Shown: positions 8,215 through 17,127, numbered from the stretch's first letter. The stretch is DNA of 34,555 nucleotides from CAZUTK01 sp964623265 (GCA_964623265.1 CAZUTK010000026.1:1-34555), one strand, 5' to 3'. Notes: generated by a model from the sequence alone, not told the origin. Numbers and translations: made by a program.

Positions 8215-9422
8215 AAGTATTGATCGTCAACTGCGGATCCTCCTCCATCAAGTACCAGTTCATCCAGACGGACACGAAGAAGATGCTGGCGAAGGGATCC
8301 GTCGAACGGATCGGCATGAAAGGCGCCATCTTGAATCACCAGCGCTACGATGGCGACAAAGTCAAGGTGGCAGGCGAAATTGTGGATCATCAGGCGGGAG
8401 TCGAATACATCCTGGCAATTTTACTTTCGCCGAATCACGGCGTTATTCAGGATCGCTCTGAAATCGAAGCCGTCGGGCATCGGGTGGTGCACGGAGGTGA
8501 AAAGTTCACGGGATCCGTCTTGATCAACGATGAGGTGATGGAAGGTTTGCAGGAATGCATCGAACTGGCGCCGCTGCATAATCCGCACAATATCAAGGGC
8601 ATCAAAGCCTGCCAACGACTTCTGCCCAATCTGCCTCAAGTGGGCGTCTTCGATACCGCGTTCCACCACGCCATCCCGGATTACGCCTATCTGTACGGAT
8701 TGCCTTATGTGCTTTACAAGCGCTACGGAATTCGACGTTACGGCTTCCACGGCACTTCGCATTTATACGTCAGCCGGCGTGCCGCCGACCTGATGCAGAA
8801 GCCGATCGAGCAGCTGAAGATCATCACCTGCCATCTGGGCAACGGCTGTTCTATGGCGGCGGTGTTCGGCGGGGTATCAGTAGATACGACGATGGGATTC
8901 ACGCCGGTGGAAGGTTTGCTGATGGGCACCCGCTGCGGAGACCTGGATCCAACCTCGATCCTGTACATTATGGGTCGGGAGGAGCTTTCTTTGGGGGAAG
9001 CCAACGCGCTGCTGAACAAGCATTCCGGCATAATCGGCATTTCCGGGGTATCCAGCGATATGCGGGAGATCATCCAGGAGATGGAAACCGGAAACCGGCG
9101 CGCCAAAATGGCGTTCGACGTCTTCTGCTATCGGGTGAAGAAATACCTGGGCGCTTATACGTTCGCCATGGGCGGACTGGATGCCGTGGTCTTCACCGGC
9201 GGCATCGGCGAGAACGCCGCCACCGTCCGTCAAGCGTCGCTCTCCGGTTTGGATGCGCTCGGAATCAAGGTGGATTCCGAAGCCAATCACCGCAAGAGCA
9301 GCGAGGAGCGCGCGATTCATGCACCGGATTCTAAGGTCTCTGTATGGGTTATCCCGACCAATGAAGAACTGGTGATCGCCATGGATACGGAAAGAGTGGT
9401 CAAAGAAGCGGCGTTAGCATGA
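8211..9422 (+). CDS. ackA: Acetate (acetate/propionate family) kinase
   Basis: This enzyme converts acyl phosphate plus ADP to ATP plus the free acid. It has 403 residues, as usual for acetate kinase. It starts MKVLIVNCGSSSIKYQ (ASKHA phosphate-1 loop). HRVVHGG, RYGFHGTSH, CHLGNGCSMAA, MGTRCGDLDP and VFTGGIGENA follow. Some positions differ from common AckA (GTRCGDLD rather than GTRSGDID; LGNGCS rather than LGNGAS), so propionate or another short acid is possible. It starts within the stop of the dehydrogenase gene and its own stop overlaps the next start (ATGA both times). No phosphotransacetylase gene is in the window. Confidence 0.92.
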   Translation: MKVLIVNCGSSSIKYQFIQTDTKKMLAKGSVERIGMKGAILNHQRYDGDKVKVAGEIVDHQAGVEYILAILLSPNHGVIQDRSEIEAVGHRVVHGGEKFTGSVLINDEVMEGLQECIELAPLHNPHNIKGIKACQRLLPNLPQVGVFDTAFHHAIPDYAYLYGLPYVLYKRYGIRRYGFHGTSHLYVSRRAADLMQKPIEQLKIITCHLGNGCSMAAVFGGVSVDTTMGFTPVEGLLMGTRCGDLDPTSILYIMGREELSLGEANALLNKHSGIIGISGVSSDMREIIQEMETGNRRAKMAFDVFCYRVKKYLGAYTFAMGGLDAVVFTGGIGENAATVRQASLSGLDALGIKVDSEANHRKSSEERAIHAPDSKVSVWVIPTNEELVIAMDTERVVKEAALA

Positions 9423-10258
9423 ATGAGATCGTATATAAGAAAGTTTTAGCGGAAGGCGTCAAAGAATTGCGCGTGCGGGCACCCCGCATCGCTCAGGCGC
9501 GCAAAGCCGGTCAATTCGTGATCGTGCGCGTCAACGAATTCGGCGAACGCATTCCTTTGACGATCGCGGATGCGGACGCGGAAGAGGGGACGATCACCCT
9601 GATCTTTCAGGAAGTCGGCAAATCCACCATGCTCTTGGGGACGCTGGAAGCAGGCGATTCGATTCTGGATGTCGTCGGCCCTCTGGGCAAGCCCACCCAC
9701 ATCGAAAAATTCGGCACAGTGGTCTGTATGGGCGGAGGCATCGGCGTGGCGCCGATGCACCCTATCGCCAAAGCCATGAAGGCGGCGGACAACCGAGTCA
9801 TCGCCATCATCGGCGCGCGCACGAAAGATTTGCTGATTATGGAAGATCGCATGCGCAACGCCTCGGACGAACTGCATATTTCCACCGATGACGGATCCTA
9901 CGGAGTGCACGGCTTTGTCACCACCGTCCTGCAATCTCTGATTGATCGGGGGGAAAAAATCAACCTGGTAGTGGCGATCGGTCCCGTCCCGATGATGAAT
10001 GCTTCCTGCAAGTTGACCAAGCAATACCAACTGCCCACCGTCGTCTCACTGAATCCCATCATGGTGGATGGCACCGGAATGTGCGGCGCGTGCCGGGTGA
10101 CTGTCGGCGGGAGGACTCAATTCGTCTGCGTGGACGGACCTGAATTCGATGGTCATCAGGTGGATTTTGTGGAATTGACGAAGCGTCAGCGCGCCTATCT
10201 TCCGCAGGAAGATCAAGCCCGTCAGCTCTTCCTGCGCCACAAAGGCTGCGGACGGTAA
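9419..10258 (+). CDS. nfnA: NfnA-type ferredoxin/NAD(P) oxidoreductase small subunit (FAD, [2Fe-2S])
   Basis: This 279-residue protein belongs to the dihydroorotate-dehydrogenase electron-transfer/sulfide dehydrogenase family. Its N-terminal FAD-binding barrel contains KAGQFVIVRVNEFGERIPLTI. The NAD-binding half contains CMGGGIGVAP and a C-terminal [2Fe-2S] set (GTGMCGACRVTVGG then FVCVDGPEFDGH). With the following GltD-like gene it forms the NfnAB/SudAB pair. That pair oxidises reduced ferredoxin and NADH to make NADPH by flavin-based bifurcation, or works in reverse. A simple NADPH:ferredoxin or sulfide-related role is an alternative. It overlaps ackA by four bases. Confidence 0.87.
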   Translation: MNEIVYKKVLAEGVKELRVRAPRIAQARKAGQFVIVRVNEFGERIPLTIADADAEEGTITLIFQEVGKSTMLLGTLEAGDSILDVVGPLGKPTHIEKFGTVVCMGGGIGVAPMHPIAKAMKAADNRVIAIIGARTKDLLIMEDRMRNASDELHISTDDGSYGVHGFVTTVLQSLIDRGEKINLVVAIGPVPMMNASCKLTKQYQLPTVVSLNPIMVDGTGMCGACRVTVGGRTQFVCVDGPEFDGHQVDFVELTKRQRAYLPQEDQARQLFLRHKGCGR

Positions 10259-10295
10259 GGGAACAGCAAGAGCGGTCGAACGGAGCTACAGATAA

Positions 10296-11750
10296 ATGGC
10301 AAGAGAGAAAATCCCCCGCCAGAAGATGCCGGAGCAGAGTCCGGAGGAGCGGCGGCGCAATTTTCAGGAAGTCCCTTTCGGCTATACTCCCGAGTTGGCG
10401 CAATTAGAAGCTTCGCGCTGCATTCTCTGCAAGAAGCCAAAGTGTGTCGAAGGCTGCCCGGTGGAAATTGACATCCCCGCCTTTGTGAAGATGATCAAAG
10501 AAGGCGATTTTCTGGGCGCAGCCCGTAAAATCAAGGAAGCCAACGCTCTGCCTGCGATCTGCGGCAGAGTCTGCCCTCAGGAAGAGCAGTGCGAAGCCCG
10601 CTGCGTCATCGGCATCAAGGGGGATCCGGTCGCCATAGGCCGCCTGGAGCGTTTCGCGGCGGATTTCGAACGGTTGAACAACTTGGTCGAAACCCCGCCG
10701 ATCCCGCCGTCCACCGGGAAAAAAGCCGCCGTTGTAGGCTGCGGACCCGCTGGTCTTACCGTCGCCGGCGAATTAGCCAAGCTGGGGCATAAGGTCACCA
10801 TTTTCGAGGCGCTGCACCAGCCTGGTGGGGTCTTAATGTACGGCATCCCGGAATTCCGACTGCCCAAAGCCATCGTGGAAGCCGAGGTGGATTACGTCAA
10901 GAGGTTGGGCGTGGAGATCATTTATAACGCTGTCATCGGCAGATATATGACGGTGGATGAACTCCTCGCGAACGGGTATGATTCCGTCTTCTTGGGCACC
11001 GGCGCCGGATTGCCGTATTTTATGAACATCCCCGGCGAAAACCTGAACGGCGTCTACTCCGCCAATGAATATCTGACCCGATCGAATTTAATGCGCGCCT
11101 ATCGTTTCCCGGAATACGACACACCAATCGCCGTATCAAAAAAGGTCGCGGTGTTGGGGGGAGGCAACGTGGCGATGGATGCAGCCCGCACCGCATTGCG
11201 CTTGGGAGCGGAGGAAGTCACCGTTGTTTACCGCCGCAGCCGCAACGAAATGCCCGCTCGGATTGAAGAAATCCACCACGCCGAGGAGGAGGGGATCGTC
11301 TTCCAGCTCTTGACCAATCCCACGGAGATTCTGGGTGATGATCAGGGCTGGGTGCGCGGGATGCGCTGCCTGCGCATGGAGCTGGGGGAACCGGACGCTT
11401 CCGGCAGGCGCAGGCCCGTGCCCATCCCCGGATCGGAATTCGAGATAGAGGTGGACACGGTCGTCGTATCCATCGGAAACGGCGCCAATCCACTGGTGCC
11501 TCAGACCACTCCTGGATTGAAAACGAATAAATGGGGCAATATCATCGCCGACGACAAGACCGCAGCCACCTCAAAGCCGGGGGTGTTCGCCGGAGGGGAC
11601 ATCGTCATCGGCGCCGCCACAGTCATCCTGGCGATGGGGGCGGGTAAAGTCGCAGCTCGAGCCATGCATCGGTATATGATGGGGATTCCGGAGTCGGCAG
11701 CAGTGTCAAACGATGGGGTCGAATCGAAAACGCAGGGATTGCAGAAATAA
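10296..11750 (+). CDS. nfnB: NfnB / GltA-like NAD(P)H oxidoreductase large subunit
   Basis: This 484-residue flavoprotein resembles the glutamate synthase small chain. Its N-terminal cysteine-rich region (CILCKKPKCVEGCP, then CGRVCPQEEQCEARC) binds [4Fe-4S] clusters. Two dinucleotide folds follow: VVGCGPAGLTVAGELAKLGH for FAD and VLGGGNVAMDAARTALRLG for NAD(P). The C-terminal FAGGDIVIGAATVILAMGAGK is typical. Databases often name this homotetrameric glutamate synthase, but adjacency to nfnA supports the NfnAB transhydrogenase. The start lies 37 bases after nfnA with a CGGAG-like ribosome site. The block ends here, with no clear terminator before the next promoter. Confidence 0.9.
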   Translation: MAREKIPRQKMPEQSPEERRRNFQEVPFGYTPELAQLEASRCILCKKPKCVEGCPVEIDIPAFVKMIKEGDFLGAARKIKEANALPAICGRVCPQEEQCEARCVIGIKGDPVAIGRLERFAADFERLNNLVETPPIPPSTGKKAAVVGCGPAGLTVAGELAKLGHKVTIFEALHQPGGVLMYGIPEFRLPKAIVEAEVDYVKRLGVEIIYNAVIGRYMTVDELLANGYDSVFLGTGAGLPYFMNIPGENLNGVYSANEYLTRSNLMRAYRFPEYDTPIAVSKKVAVLGGGNVAMDAARTALRLGAEEVTVVYRRSRNEMPARIEEIHHAEEEGIVFQLLTNPTEILGDDQGWVRGMRCLRMELGEPDASGRRRPVPIPGSEFEIEVDTVVVSIGNGANPLVPQTTPGLKTNKWGNIIADDKTAATSKPGVFAGGDIVIGAATVILAMGAGKVAARAMHRYMMGIPESAAVSNDGVESKTQGLQK

Positions 11751-11770
11751 GGTAAGGCGGCAGAAATCGC

Positions 11771-11799
11771 TTGATTTTCAACGTTTGAATTAGTATATT
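11771..11799 (+). promoter_or_regulatory. Sigma-70-like promoter for the yceD-rpmF-plsX cluster
   Basis: TTGATT (11771-11776) and TATATT (11794-11799) are spaced by exactly 17 bases. Transcription would begin near 11806, only about two bases before the yceD ATG (11808), and no Shine-Dalgarno sequence is present. This suggests a leaderless or nearly leaderless transcript. Confidence 0.62.
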
Positions 11800-11807
11800 T
11801 TAAACTT

Positions 11808-12299
11808 ATGCATATCCCCTTAAGTGGGCTCGAAAAAGGTCCGCGCGTGCATCATCACCGGGCTTCCGCCACCGAATATCTCGTGAATAACGAGAATTTT
11901 GCGGGGGAAATAACCATTCAAGCGGTGGTTCACAAAGAAGGGGGTCTTCTTTGCATTAATTTGACCGCGGATTTGCCCGGAACCTTTATCTGCGATCGTT
12001 GCGGGTCCATATTCAGCCGTCATCATCACGCGCGCAGTGATTTCTATTTTTCTTACGGCGGTAAATCCGCATTTCGCAAAGATCCGGATATCACAGAAAT
12101 TTCACCGGGTGCGGTGGAACTGGATATCAGCCAGGAAATCCGCGATTTGGTTATTTTGAGTCTTCCCTATCAATTTTTTTGCAAAGAAGACTGCCGGGGT
12201 TTGTGTGCTGGCTGCGGGGCGAACCTCAACGAAGAGGAATGCCGCTGCGAAAACGCGGAAATGGACCCCCGCTGGGAGGTTTTAAGACGATTGAAATGA
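11808..12299 (+). CDS. yceD: YceD family (DUF177) protein
   Basis: This 163-residue cytoplasmic protein is of the YceD/DUF177 family, which is commonly encoded just before rpmF and linked in other bacteria to 23S rRNA processing or accumulation. Characteristic cysteine pairs are visible: FICDRCGS near residue 65, then CKEDCRGLCAGCGANLN and CRCEN toward the C-terminus, a probable metal-binding knuckle. The ATG at 11808 sits immediately downstream of a promoter -10 box. The next gene, rpmF, starts 49 bases later. Confidence 0.87.
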   Translation: MHIPLSGLEKGPRVHHHRASATEYLVNNENFAGEITIQAVVHKEGGLLCINLTADLPGTFICDRCGSIFSRHHHARSDFYFSYGGKSAFRKDPDITEISPGAVELDISQEIRDLVILSLPYQFFCKEDCRGLCAGCGANLNEEECRCENAEMDPRWEVLRRLK

Positions 12300-12348
12300 A
12301 GCATCCTAGGATTTCGATATTGATTTGCATATAATCTATGGAGCCATC

Positions 12349-12531
12349 GTGCCAGTACCGAAGCGAAGACAATCCACATCCAGACGCGACAAACGCAGGA
12401 CGCATTTCAAGTTGGAAGCGCCTGCGATGACGACATGCTCAAGCTGCGGCGAACCAAAGCTTCCCCACCACATTTGCCCGAATTGCGGATTTTATCGCAA
12501 GCGCAAGGTGATCATCCCCGCAGAATCCTGA
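12349..12531 (+). CDS. rpmF: 50S ribosomal protein L32
   Basis: This 60-residue protein starts (as Met) PVPKRRQSTSRRDKRRTHFKL, the L32 signature, and has the four zinc-binding cysteines as CSSCG and CPNCGFYRKRKV. The true start is the GTG at 12349, preceded by GGAG (12340-12343) at five bases. An ATG farther upstream would add residues absent from the family. A TATAAT at 12330-12335 could serve an extra promoter, but no good -35 box is visible. It sits in the conserved yceD-rpmF-plsX order. Confidence 0.95.
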   Translation: MPVPKRRQSTSRRDKRRTHFKLEAPAMTTCSSCGEPKLPHHICPNCGFYRKRKVIIPAES

Positions 12532-12580
12532 ACAGCCTGCCGAATTTCGGATCCGGCTCGATGAATTCACAGGATACAGC

Positions 12581-13651
12581 ATGAGATCCGCCGATCGGAA
12601 GGTGCGGATTGCGTTGGATGCGCTGGGGGGAAAATTTGCGCCGGATGCCATAGTAGAGGGTGCGGTAATTGCATCGCAGCGCTGGGAGAATCTCGAGTTC
12701 ATGTTGGTGGGAAATGCGCGCATTCTGGCGGAACTTCTGAAGGCCTTTTCCGCCGATTTCCCCCGCTTTAATTTACAAGAAGCAGAAAGTCGCATCGCAG
12801 ACGAGGAAAGTCCTCTCGAAGCTCTGGAGTCCAAACCGGGCGCATCCATCGTGCGCGCACTGGACGCGCTGCAGCGCGGCGAAGTGGATGCAGTGGTTTC
12901 CGCGGGAAGCACCGGTGCTCAGATCGCAGCTTCCATCCAGAGATTAGGCTTGCTGGAAGGAGTGAAACGACCCGCGATAGGAAGTTATTTCCCCACACAT
13001 AATGGGAAGACTTTCGTGATTGATGTGGGAGCGAACGCATCTTGTAAACCCTTCCATCTGCTCCAATTCGCCGCGATGGGCACCATTTTTCGACAGTATG
13101 TCGACGGCATTTCCGAGCCTCGCGTCGCTCTGCTCTCGATTGGCGAGGAGAGCTCGAAGGGCAATCAAACCACACGGGAAGCCTACGAATTGATGAAGCT
13201 GGTGCCGGCGCTGAATTTTATCGGCAACATCGAGGGTCGCGACATCTATGCCGGCAAGGCGGATGTGATCGTCTGCGACGGTTTCACCGGCAATGTGCTG
13301 CTGAAGTTCGCGGAGTCCATCCCGGATATGCTGCTGAACAGCACACGCAACGAAACTGGAGAATCACTTCAACCGAGCGAAACCATCCGACAACTTGTGC
13401 GGACTTTTGATTATCAGGAATCCGGCGGAGTGCCTTTGCTGGGTGTAAATGGTGTCTCCATCATCTGTCACGGGCTTTCGACGCCCAAAGCCATCGCCAA
13501 CGCCATCGGGGAAGCTGTAAAAATGGTTCATCTGAGCGTCAATCGTCACATTGCGGAACAACTGACCGCCATGGGACAATGGTCCGCCACCGTCAAGACG
13601 CGGGCACTGATCGAACGGTTTCGGAAACGCTCTCTGGGGGAAAAGAATTGA
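12581..13651 (+). CDS. plsX: Phosphate acyltransferase PlsX
   Basis: PlsX makes acyl phosphate from acyl-ACP for phosphatidic acid synthesis at the membrane surface. The 356-residue product begins with IALDALGGKFAPDAIVEGA (usually MGGD where this has LGGK). It contains VSAGSTGAQIAAS, VDVGANA-like IDVGANASCKP, LLSIGEESSKGN, FIGNIEGRDI, VIVCDGFTGNVLLK and GVNGVSIICHG. The aspartate common in the MGGD motif is replaced by lysine, a noticeable variation. Its stop overlaps the TTG chosen for fabH. Confidence 0.94.
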   Translation: MRSADRKVRIALDALGGKFAPDAIVEGAVIASQRWENLEFMLVGNARILAELLKAFSADFPRFNLQEAESRIADEESPLEALESKPGASIVRALDALQRGEVDAVVSAGSTGAQIAASIQRLGLLEGVKRPAIGSYFPTHNGKTFVIDVGANASCKPFHLLQFAAMGTIFRQYVDGISEPRVALLSIGEESSKGNQTTREAYELMKLVPALNFIGNIEGRDIYAGKADVIVCDGFTGNVLLKFAESIPDMLLNSTRNETGESLQPSETIRQLVRTFDYQESGGVPLLGVNGVSIICHGLSTPKAIANAIGEAVKMVHLSVNRHIAEQLTAMGQWSATVKTRALIERFRKRSLGEKN

Positions 13652-14631
13652 AATTGCACTCGATGATCGTCGGTTCGGGACACTGTGTGCCGGATCGAAT
13701 TATCACCAACGCGGATCTGGAAAAAATCGTGGATACCTCCGATCAGTGGATTTATGAACGCACCGGCATCCGCGAAAGACATATCCGCAATCCTGGTGAA
13801 ACCACTTCGGATTTTTGTTATCAAGCATCCTTGCAGGCTCTCGAGGACGCCGGAATCGCCCCCGCAGATCTTGATCTGATCCTGATAGGAACGGTGACGG
13901 GGGATATGCCGTTTCCCTCCACGGCGACGATCGTGCAGGCGAAATTGGGGGCGCGCAATGCTGCCGCTATGGATCTTTCCGCCGCTTGTTCCGGCTTTCT
14001 CTATGGGCTGGCTCTCGCCGATTCCATGATCGCCGCCGGAAAGAGCAAAAACATTCTCGTCATCGGCGCGGAAACCTTGAGCTGTATAACGGATTGGGAA
14101 GATCGCAACACCTGCGTTCTGTTCGGGGACGGCGCCGGTGCCGTGGTGGTCGCGCCTTCCGATGGAAAGCGTGGGGTCGTTTCCACATATCTGGGGGCGG
14201 ATGGGCGTTTGACGGAGCTACTGATGTGCCCCGGCGGCGGTGCCCTGCATCCGGCGACGCACAAAACCGTGGATCAGAAATTGCACTTCTTAAAAATGGC
14301 GGGGCGCGAGGTTTTTCTGCACGCCGTCAAAGCGATGGGGGACTCCGCCGAACGAGCGCTGGCGGCGGCGCATCTCACCGCCAAAGATATAGATCTCCTC
14401 ATCCCGCATCAGGCGAACTTGCGCATCATTGAAGCCACCGCCAAGCGCTTATCTCTCCCCAGAGAAAAAGTCTTCGTGAATATAGATCGGTACGGTAACA
14501 CTTCCTCGGCTTCGATCCCGATCGCCTTCGATGAAGCCCGCCGCAGCGGACGTCTGCGACCGAATATGACCTGCTTGATGGTCGTTTTCGGCGGCGGTTT
14601 TACCTGGGCTTCAGCCGTGGTGAAGTTATAG
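13648..14631 (+). CDS. fabH: Beta-ketoacyl-ACP synthase III
   Basis: FabH condenses acyl-CoA with malonyl-ACP to start fatty acid synthesis. The catalytic triad is visible: Cys114 in AACSGF, His254 in PHQANLRI, Asn284 in YGNTSSAS. The substrate-recognition DQWIYERTGIRERH and C-terminal VFGGGFTWASAVVKL fit the family. The TTG at 13648 overlaps the plsX stop (TTGA) and has GGGGG seven bases upstream, giving 327 residues. An ATG at 13663 is an alternative. The frame is open farther upstream inside plsX, but that part has no FabH similarity. Confidence 0.95.
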   Translation: MKLHSMIVGSGHCVPDRIITNADLEKIVDTSDQWIYERTGIRERHIRNPGETTSDFCYQASLQALEDAGIAPADLDLILIGTVTGDMPFPSTATIVQAKLGARNAAAMDLSAACSGFLYGLALADSMIAAGKSKNILVIGAETLSCITDWEDRNTCVLFGDGAGAVVVAPSDGKRGVVSTYLGADGRLTELLMCPGGGALHPATHKTVDQKLHFLKMAGREVFLHAVKAMGDSAERALAAAHLTAKDIDLLIPHQANLRIIEATAKRLSLPREKVFVNIDRYGNTSSASIPIAFDEARRSGRLRPNMTCLMVVFGGGFTWASAVVKL

Positions 14632-14639
14632 GATTCCAT

Positions 14640-15563
14640 ATGTCGAAAACCGCCTTCATCTGCCCCGGACAAGCCTCCCAGGTCGTCGGCATGGGGAAGG
14701 ATCTGTATGAAGCATTCCCCGAAGCGCGGGCGCGTTTCCAACAAGCCGACGAGTTGATGCGTGAACCGCTGTCCCGCATCTGCTTTGAAGGACCTGAGGA
14801 CAAACTGAAGCAGACTCAATTCACCCAACCCGCCTTATTCGTTCACAGCGCCGTCGTTGCGGATTTGTTGGCGAAGCGGGGCGTCTTACCCGATATGGCC
14901 GCCGGTCATAGTCTGGGGGAATACTCCGCGCTGTATGCCGCCGGCGCTCTATCCTTTGATTCTGCGCTGCAGGTCGTGATCATCCGGGGTCGTGGGATGC
15001 AGAGAGCCGGCGAAACGAATCCTGGTTTGATGGCGGCGGTAATGGGCTTGGAGGAAGATCGGATTCGTCAGGTATGCGCGGAAGCGTCATCCGCGGGCGT
15101 CGTGCAGCCGGCGAACTTCAACTCGCCTGGGCAAGTCGTCATCTCCGGCAGCGTGGAAGGAGTCCGGCGGGCGATGGAAATCGCAAAAAAGGCGGGTGCG
15201 AAGCTGGTGAAGGAGCTGGTGGTATCCGGCGCCTTCCATTCGCCGCTAATGGAACCGGCTCGCGAATCCCTTTTCGAGGCGCTGGATCATCTGAAAATCG
15301 CAAAACCATCCTGTCCGGTGTACACCAATGTCAATGCCGCGCCGACGGTGGATCCGGAACAGATCCGAATTTGTTTAAAGGAGCAACTGCTTGCACCGGT
15401 GTTGTGGTATCAGTCCGTGGAAGCTATGATTCGAGACGGCGCCGGAAGATTCCTCGAAATCGGTCCCGGGCAGGTGCTGACCGGTCTGCTGAAACGAATC
15501 CGCCGCGATGCGCTTGGCATCCCGGTGGGAACTGTGGCGGAAGTGAATGCTCTGCAATCATAA
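14640..15563 (+). CDS. fabD: Malonyl-CoA:ACP transacylase
   Basis: FabD loads malonate from CoA onto ACP. The 307-residue protein starts with FICPGQASQVVGMGKDL and carries the nucleophile elbow GHSLGEYSAL with Ser91. It also has the family motifs GRGMQRAG, VISGSVEGV, VSGAFHSPLM and FLEIGPGQVLTGL. Eight bases separate it from fabH. In many bacteria fabG follows fabD; here acpP follows directly after 48 bases. Confidence 0.96.
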   Translation: MSKTAFICPGQASQVVGMGKDLYEAFPEARARFQQADELMREPLSRICFEGPEDKLKQTQFTQPALFVHSAVVADLLAKRGVLPDMAAGHSLGEYSALYAAGALSFDSALQVVIIRGRGMQRAGETNPGLMAAVMGLEEDRIRQVCAEASSAGVVQPANFNSPGQVVISGSVEGVRRAMEIAKKAGAKLVKELVVSGAFHSPLMEPARESLFEALDHLKIAKPSCPVYTNVNAAPTVDPEQIRICLKEQLLAPVLWYQSVEAMIRDGAGRFLEIGPGQVLTGLLKRIRRDALGIPVGTVAEVNALQS

Positions 15564-15611
15564 AGAAGAAATATCGAAACATGCAATCGTAACAAATCTC
15601 CAGGAGGAGAA

Positions 15612-15845
15612 ATGGCTCTTGAAGACAAAGTGAAAGAAATCATCGTCAACGAATTGGGCGTGGACATTTCCGAGGTTGTGCCGGAAGCATCTTTCATCAA
15701 TGATCTGGGTGCGGATTCGCTGGGCACCGTCGAATTGGTGCTCGCTTTCGAGAAGGAGTTCGGCATTGAAATCCCCGAAGAAGACGCGGAGAAACTGACC
15801 ACAGTCGGTGATGCCATTCAATATCTGAAGGAACGCGTGAAATAA
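15612..15845 (+). CDS. acpP: Acyl carrier protein
   Basis: This small acidic 77-residue carrier protein is modified with phosphopantetheine at Ser36 in the GADSLGTVEL motif. KVKEIIVNELGVD at the start and FGIEIPEEDAEKLTTVGDAI toward the end match ACP helices. A near-perfect Shine-Dalgarno (AGGAGG a few bases before the ATG) suggests strong translation, as is usual for this abundant protein. Confidence 0.98.
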   Translation: MALEDKVKEIIVNELGVDISEVVPEASFINDLGADSLGTVELVLAFEKEFGIEIPEEDAEKLTTVGDAIQYLKERVK

Positions 15846-15870
15846 GCGAAACTTTCAACCATTTTGGTGA

Positions 15871-17115
15871 ATGATGAAAAACCGGGTCGTTGTCACAGGA
15901 ATGGGAGCCGTGACTCCCATTGGCAATAGCGTGCCTGAATTCCTCGAAGGAATGCTCGCCGGCAAGAGCGGAGCCGCTCCGATCACGCGATTCGACGCTT
16001 CCCAACACCCCACAAAATTCGCCTGCGAAGTGAAGAATTTGAAGCTGGACGACTACATCCCCCCGCGGGAAGCGAAACGCATGGATCCATTCTGCCAGTA
16101 TGCGATGGTTGCCGCGGATCAGGCGTTGAAGGATTCCGGCATTGATTTGGAACGAGTGAACCGCGATCGTTTCGGCATCATTGTGGGTTCGGGCATCGGT
16201 GGAATCCCCATCTTTGAGGCGCAGGCAAGGGAGATGATCGAAGGGGGACCGCGGCGCCTGAGTCCGTTTTTCATTCCAACGATGATTTCGGATATCGCCG
16301 CCGGGCAGATCTCCATCAAATACGGTTTGAAGGGGGTAAACTACGCCACCACTTCCGCCTGCGCAACAGGGAATCACGCCATCGGCATCGCTCTGCGGCA
16401 TCTGCAGTTCGGCGATGCGGATATCATCCTGGCGGGCGGGTCCGAAGGTTCCATCACGCCGATGGGAGTCGGTGGATTCAACGCGATGAAAGCCATCTCC
16501 ACCCGCAACGAGGATCCGCAGCACGCCAGCCGTCCGTTCGATCTTGACCGCGACGGATTCGTCATCGGCGAAGGTGCGGGCATCTTGATTCTCGAAACCT
16601 TGGAACATGCTCGGAAGCGGGACGCGAGAGTCTACTGTGAGCTCGTGGGTCTGGGGTTCACCGCAGATGCTCACCATATCACGGCGCCGTCGCCGGACGG
16701 GGAAGGCGCCGCCCGAGCGATGAAGCAGGCTCTACAAGACGGCGGTCTGCTTCCGGAAGAAGTGGATTACATCAACGCGCACGGCACTTCGACCCCTTAT
16801 AACGATAAAACGGAGACCGTGGCGATTAAAACCGTTTTCGGGGATCACGCCTACAAATTGAACATCAGTTCGACCAAATCCATGACCGGACATCTGCTGG
16901 GCGCCGCCGGTTCAGTTGAATCCATCGCCTGCATCCTGGCGATCCAGAAAGGGATCATTCCTCCCACGATCAATTATCAGACTCCCGATCCGGAATGCGA
17001 TTTGAATATCACGCCGAACCATCCGGTGGAACGGAAAGTTCGGGTGGCGTTGAACAACGCCTTCGGCTTCGGAGGTCACAACGCTTGTCTGATTTTCAAA
17101 GCCTTTCAGGAGTGA
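15871..17115 (+). CDS. fabF: Beta-ketoacyl-ACP synthase II
   Basis: FabF elongates fatty acyl chains on ACP. It has 414 residues, the standard length, with N-terminal VVVTGMGAVTPIGN, active-site TSACATGNH (Cys164), a histidine in NAHGTSTPYND and a second in STKSMTGHLLGAAG, and C-terminal NNAFGFGGHNACLIF. The ATG is doubled (15871 and 15874) and either could be used. It lies 25 bases after acpP and 12 bases before rnc. Confidence 0.97.
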   Translation: MMKNRVVVTGMGAVTPIGNSVPEFLEGMLAGKSGAAPITRFDASQHPTKFACEVKNLKLDDYIPPREAKRMDPFCQYAMVAADQALKDSGIDLERVNRDRFGIIVGSGIGGIPIFEAQAREMIEGGPRRLSPFFIPTMISDIAAGQISIKYGLKGVNYATTSACATGNHAIGIALRHLQFGDADIILAGGSEGSITPMGVGGFNAMKAISTRNEDPQHASRPFDLDRDGFVIGEGAGILILETLEHARKRDARVYCELVGLGFTADAHHITAPSPDGEGAARAMKQALQDGGLLPEEVDYINAHGTSTPYNDKTETVAIKTVFGDHAYKLNISSTKSMTGHLLGAAGSVESIACILAIQKGIIPPTINYQTPDPECDLNITPNHPVERKVRVALNNAFGFGGHNACLIFKAFQE

Positions 17116-17127
17116 CGGAACGCGATC

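Noticed and set aside
8211..9422. Butyrate kinase instead of acetate kinase
   Set aside because: The length of 403 residues and the order of HRVVHGG, GFHGTSH and FTGGIGEN match acetate kinase; butyrate kinases are shorter and lack this pattern.
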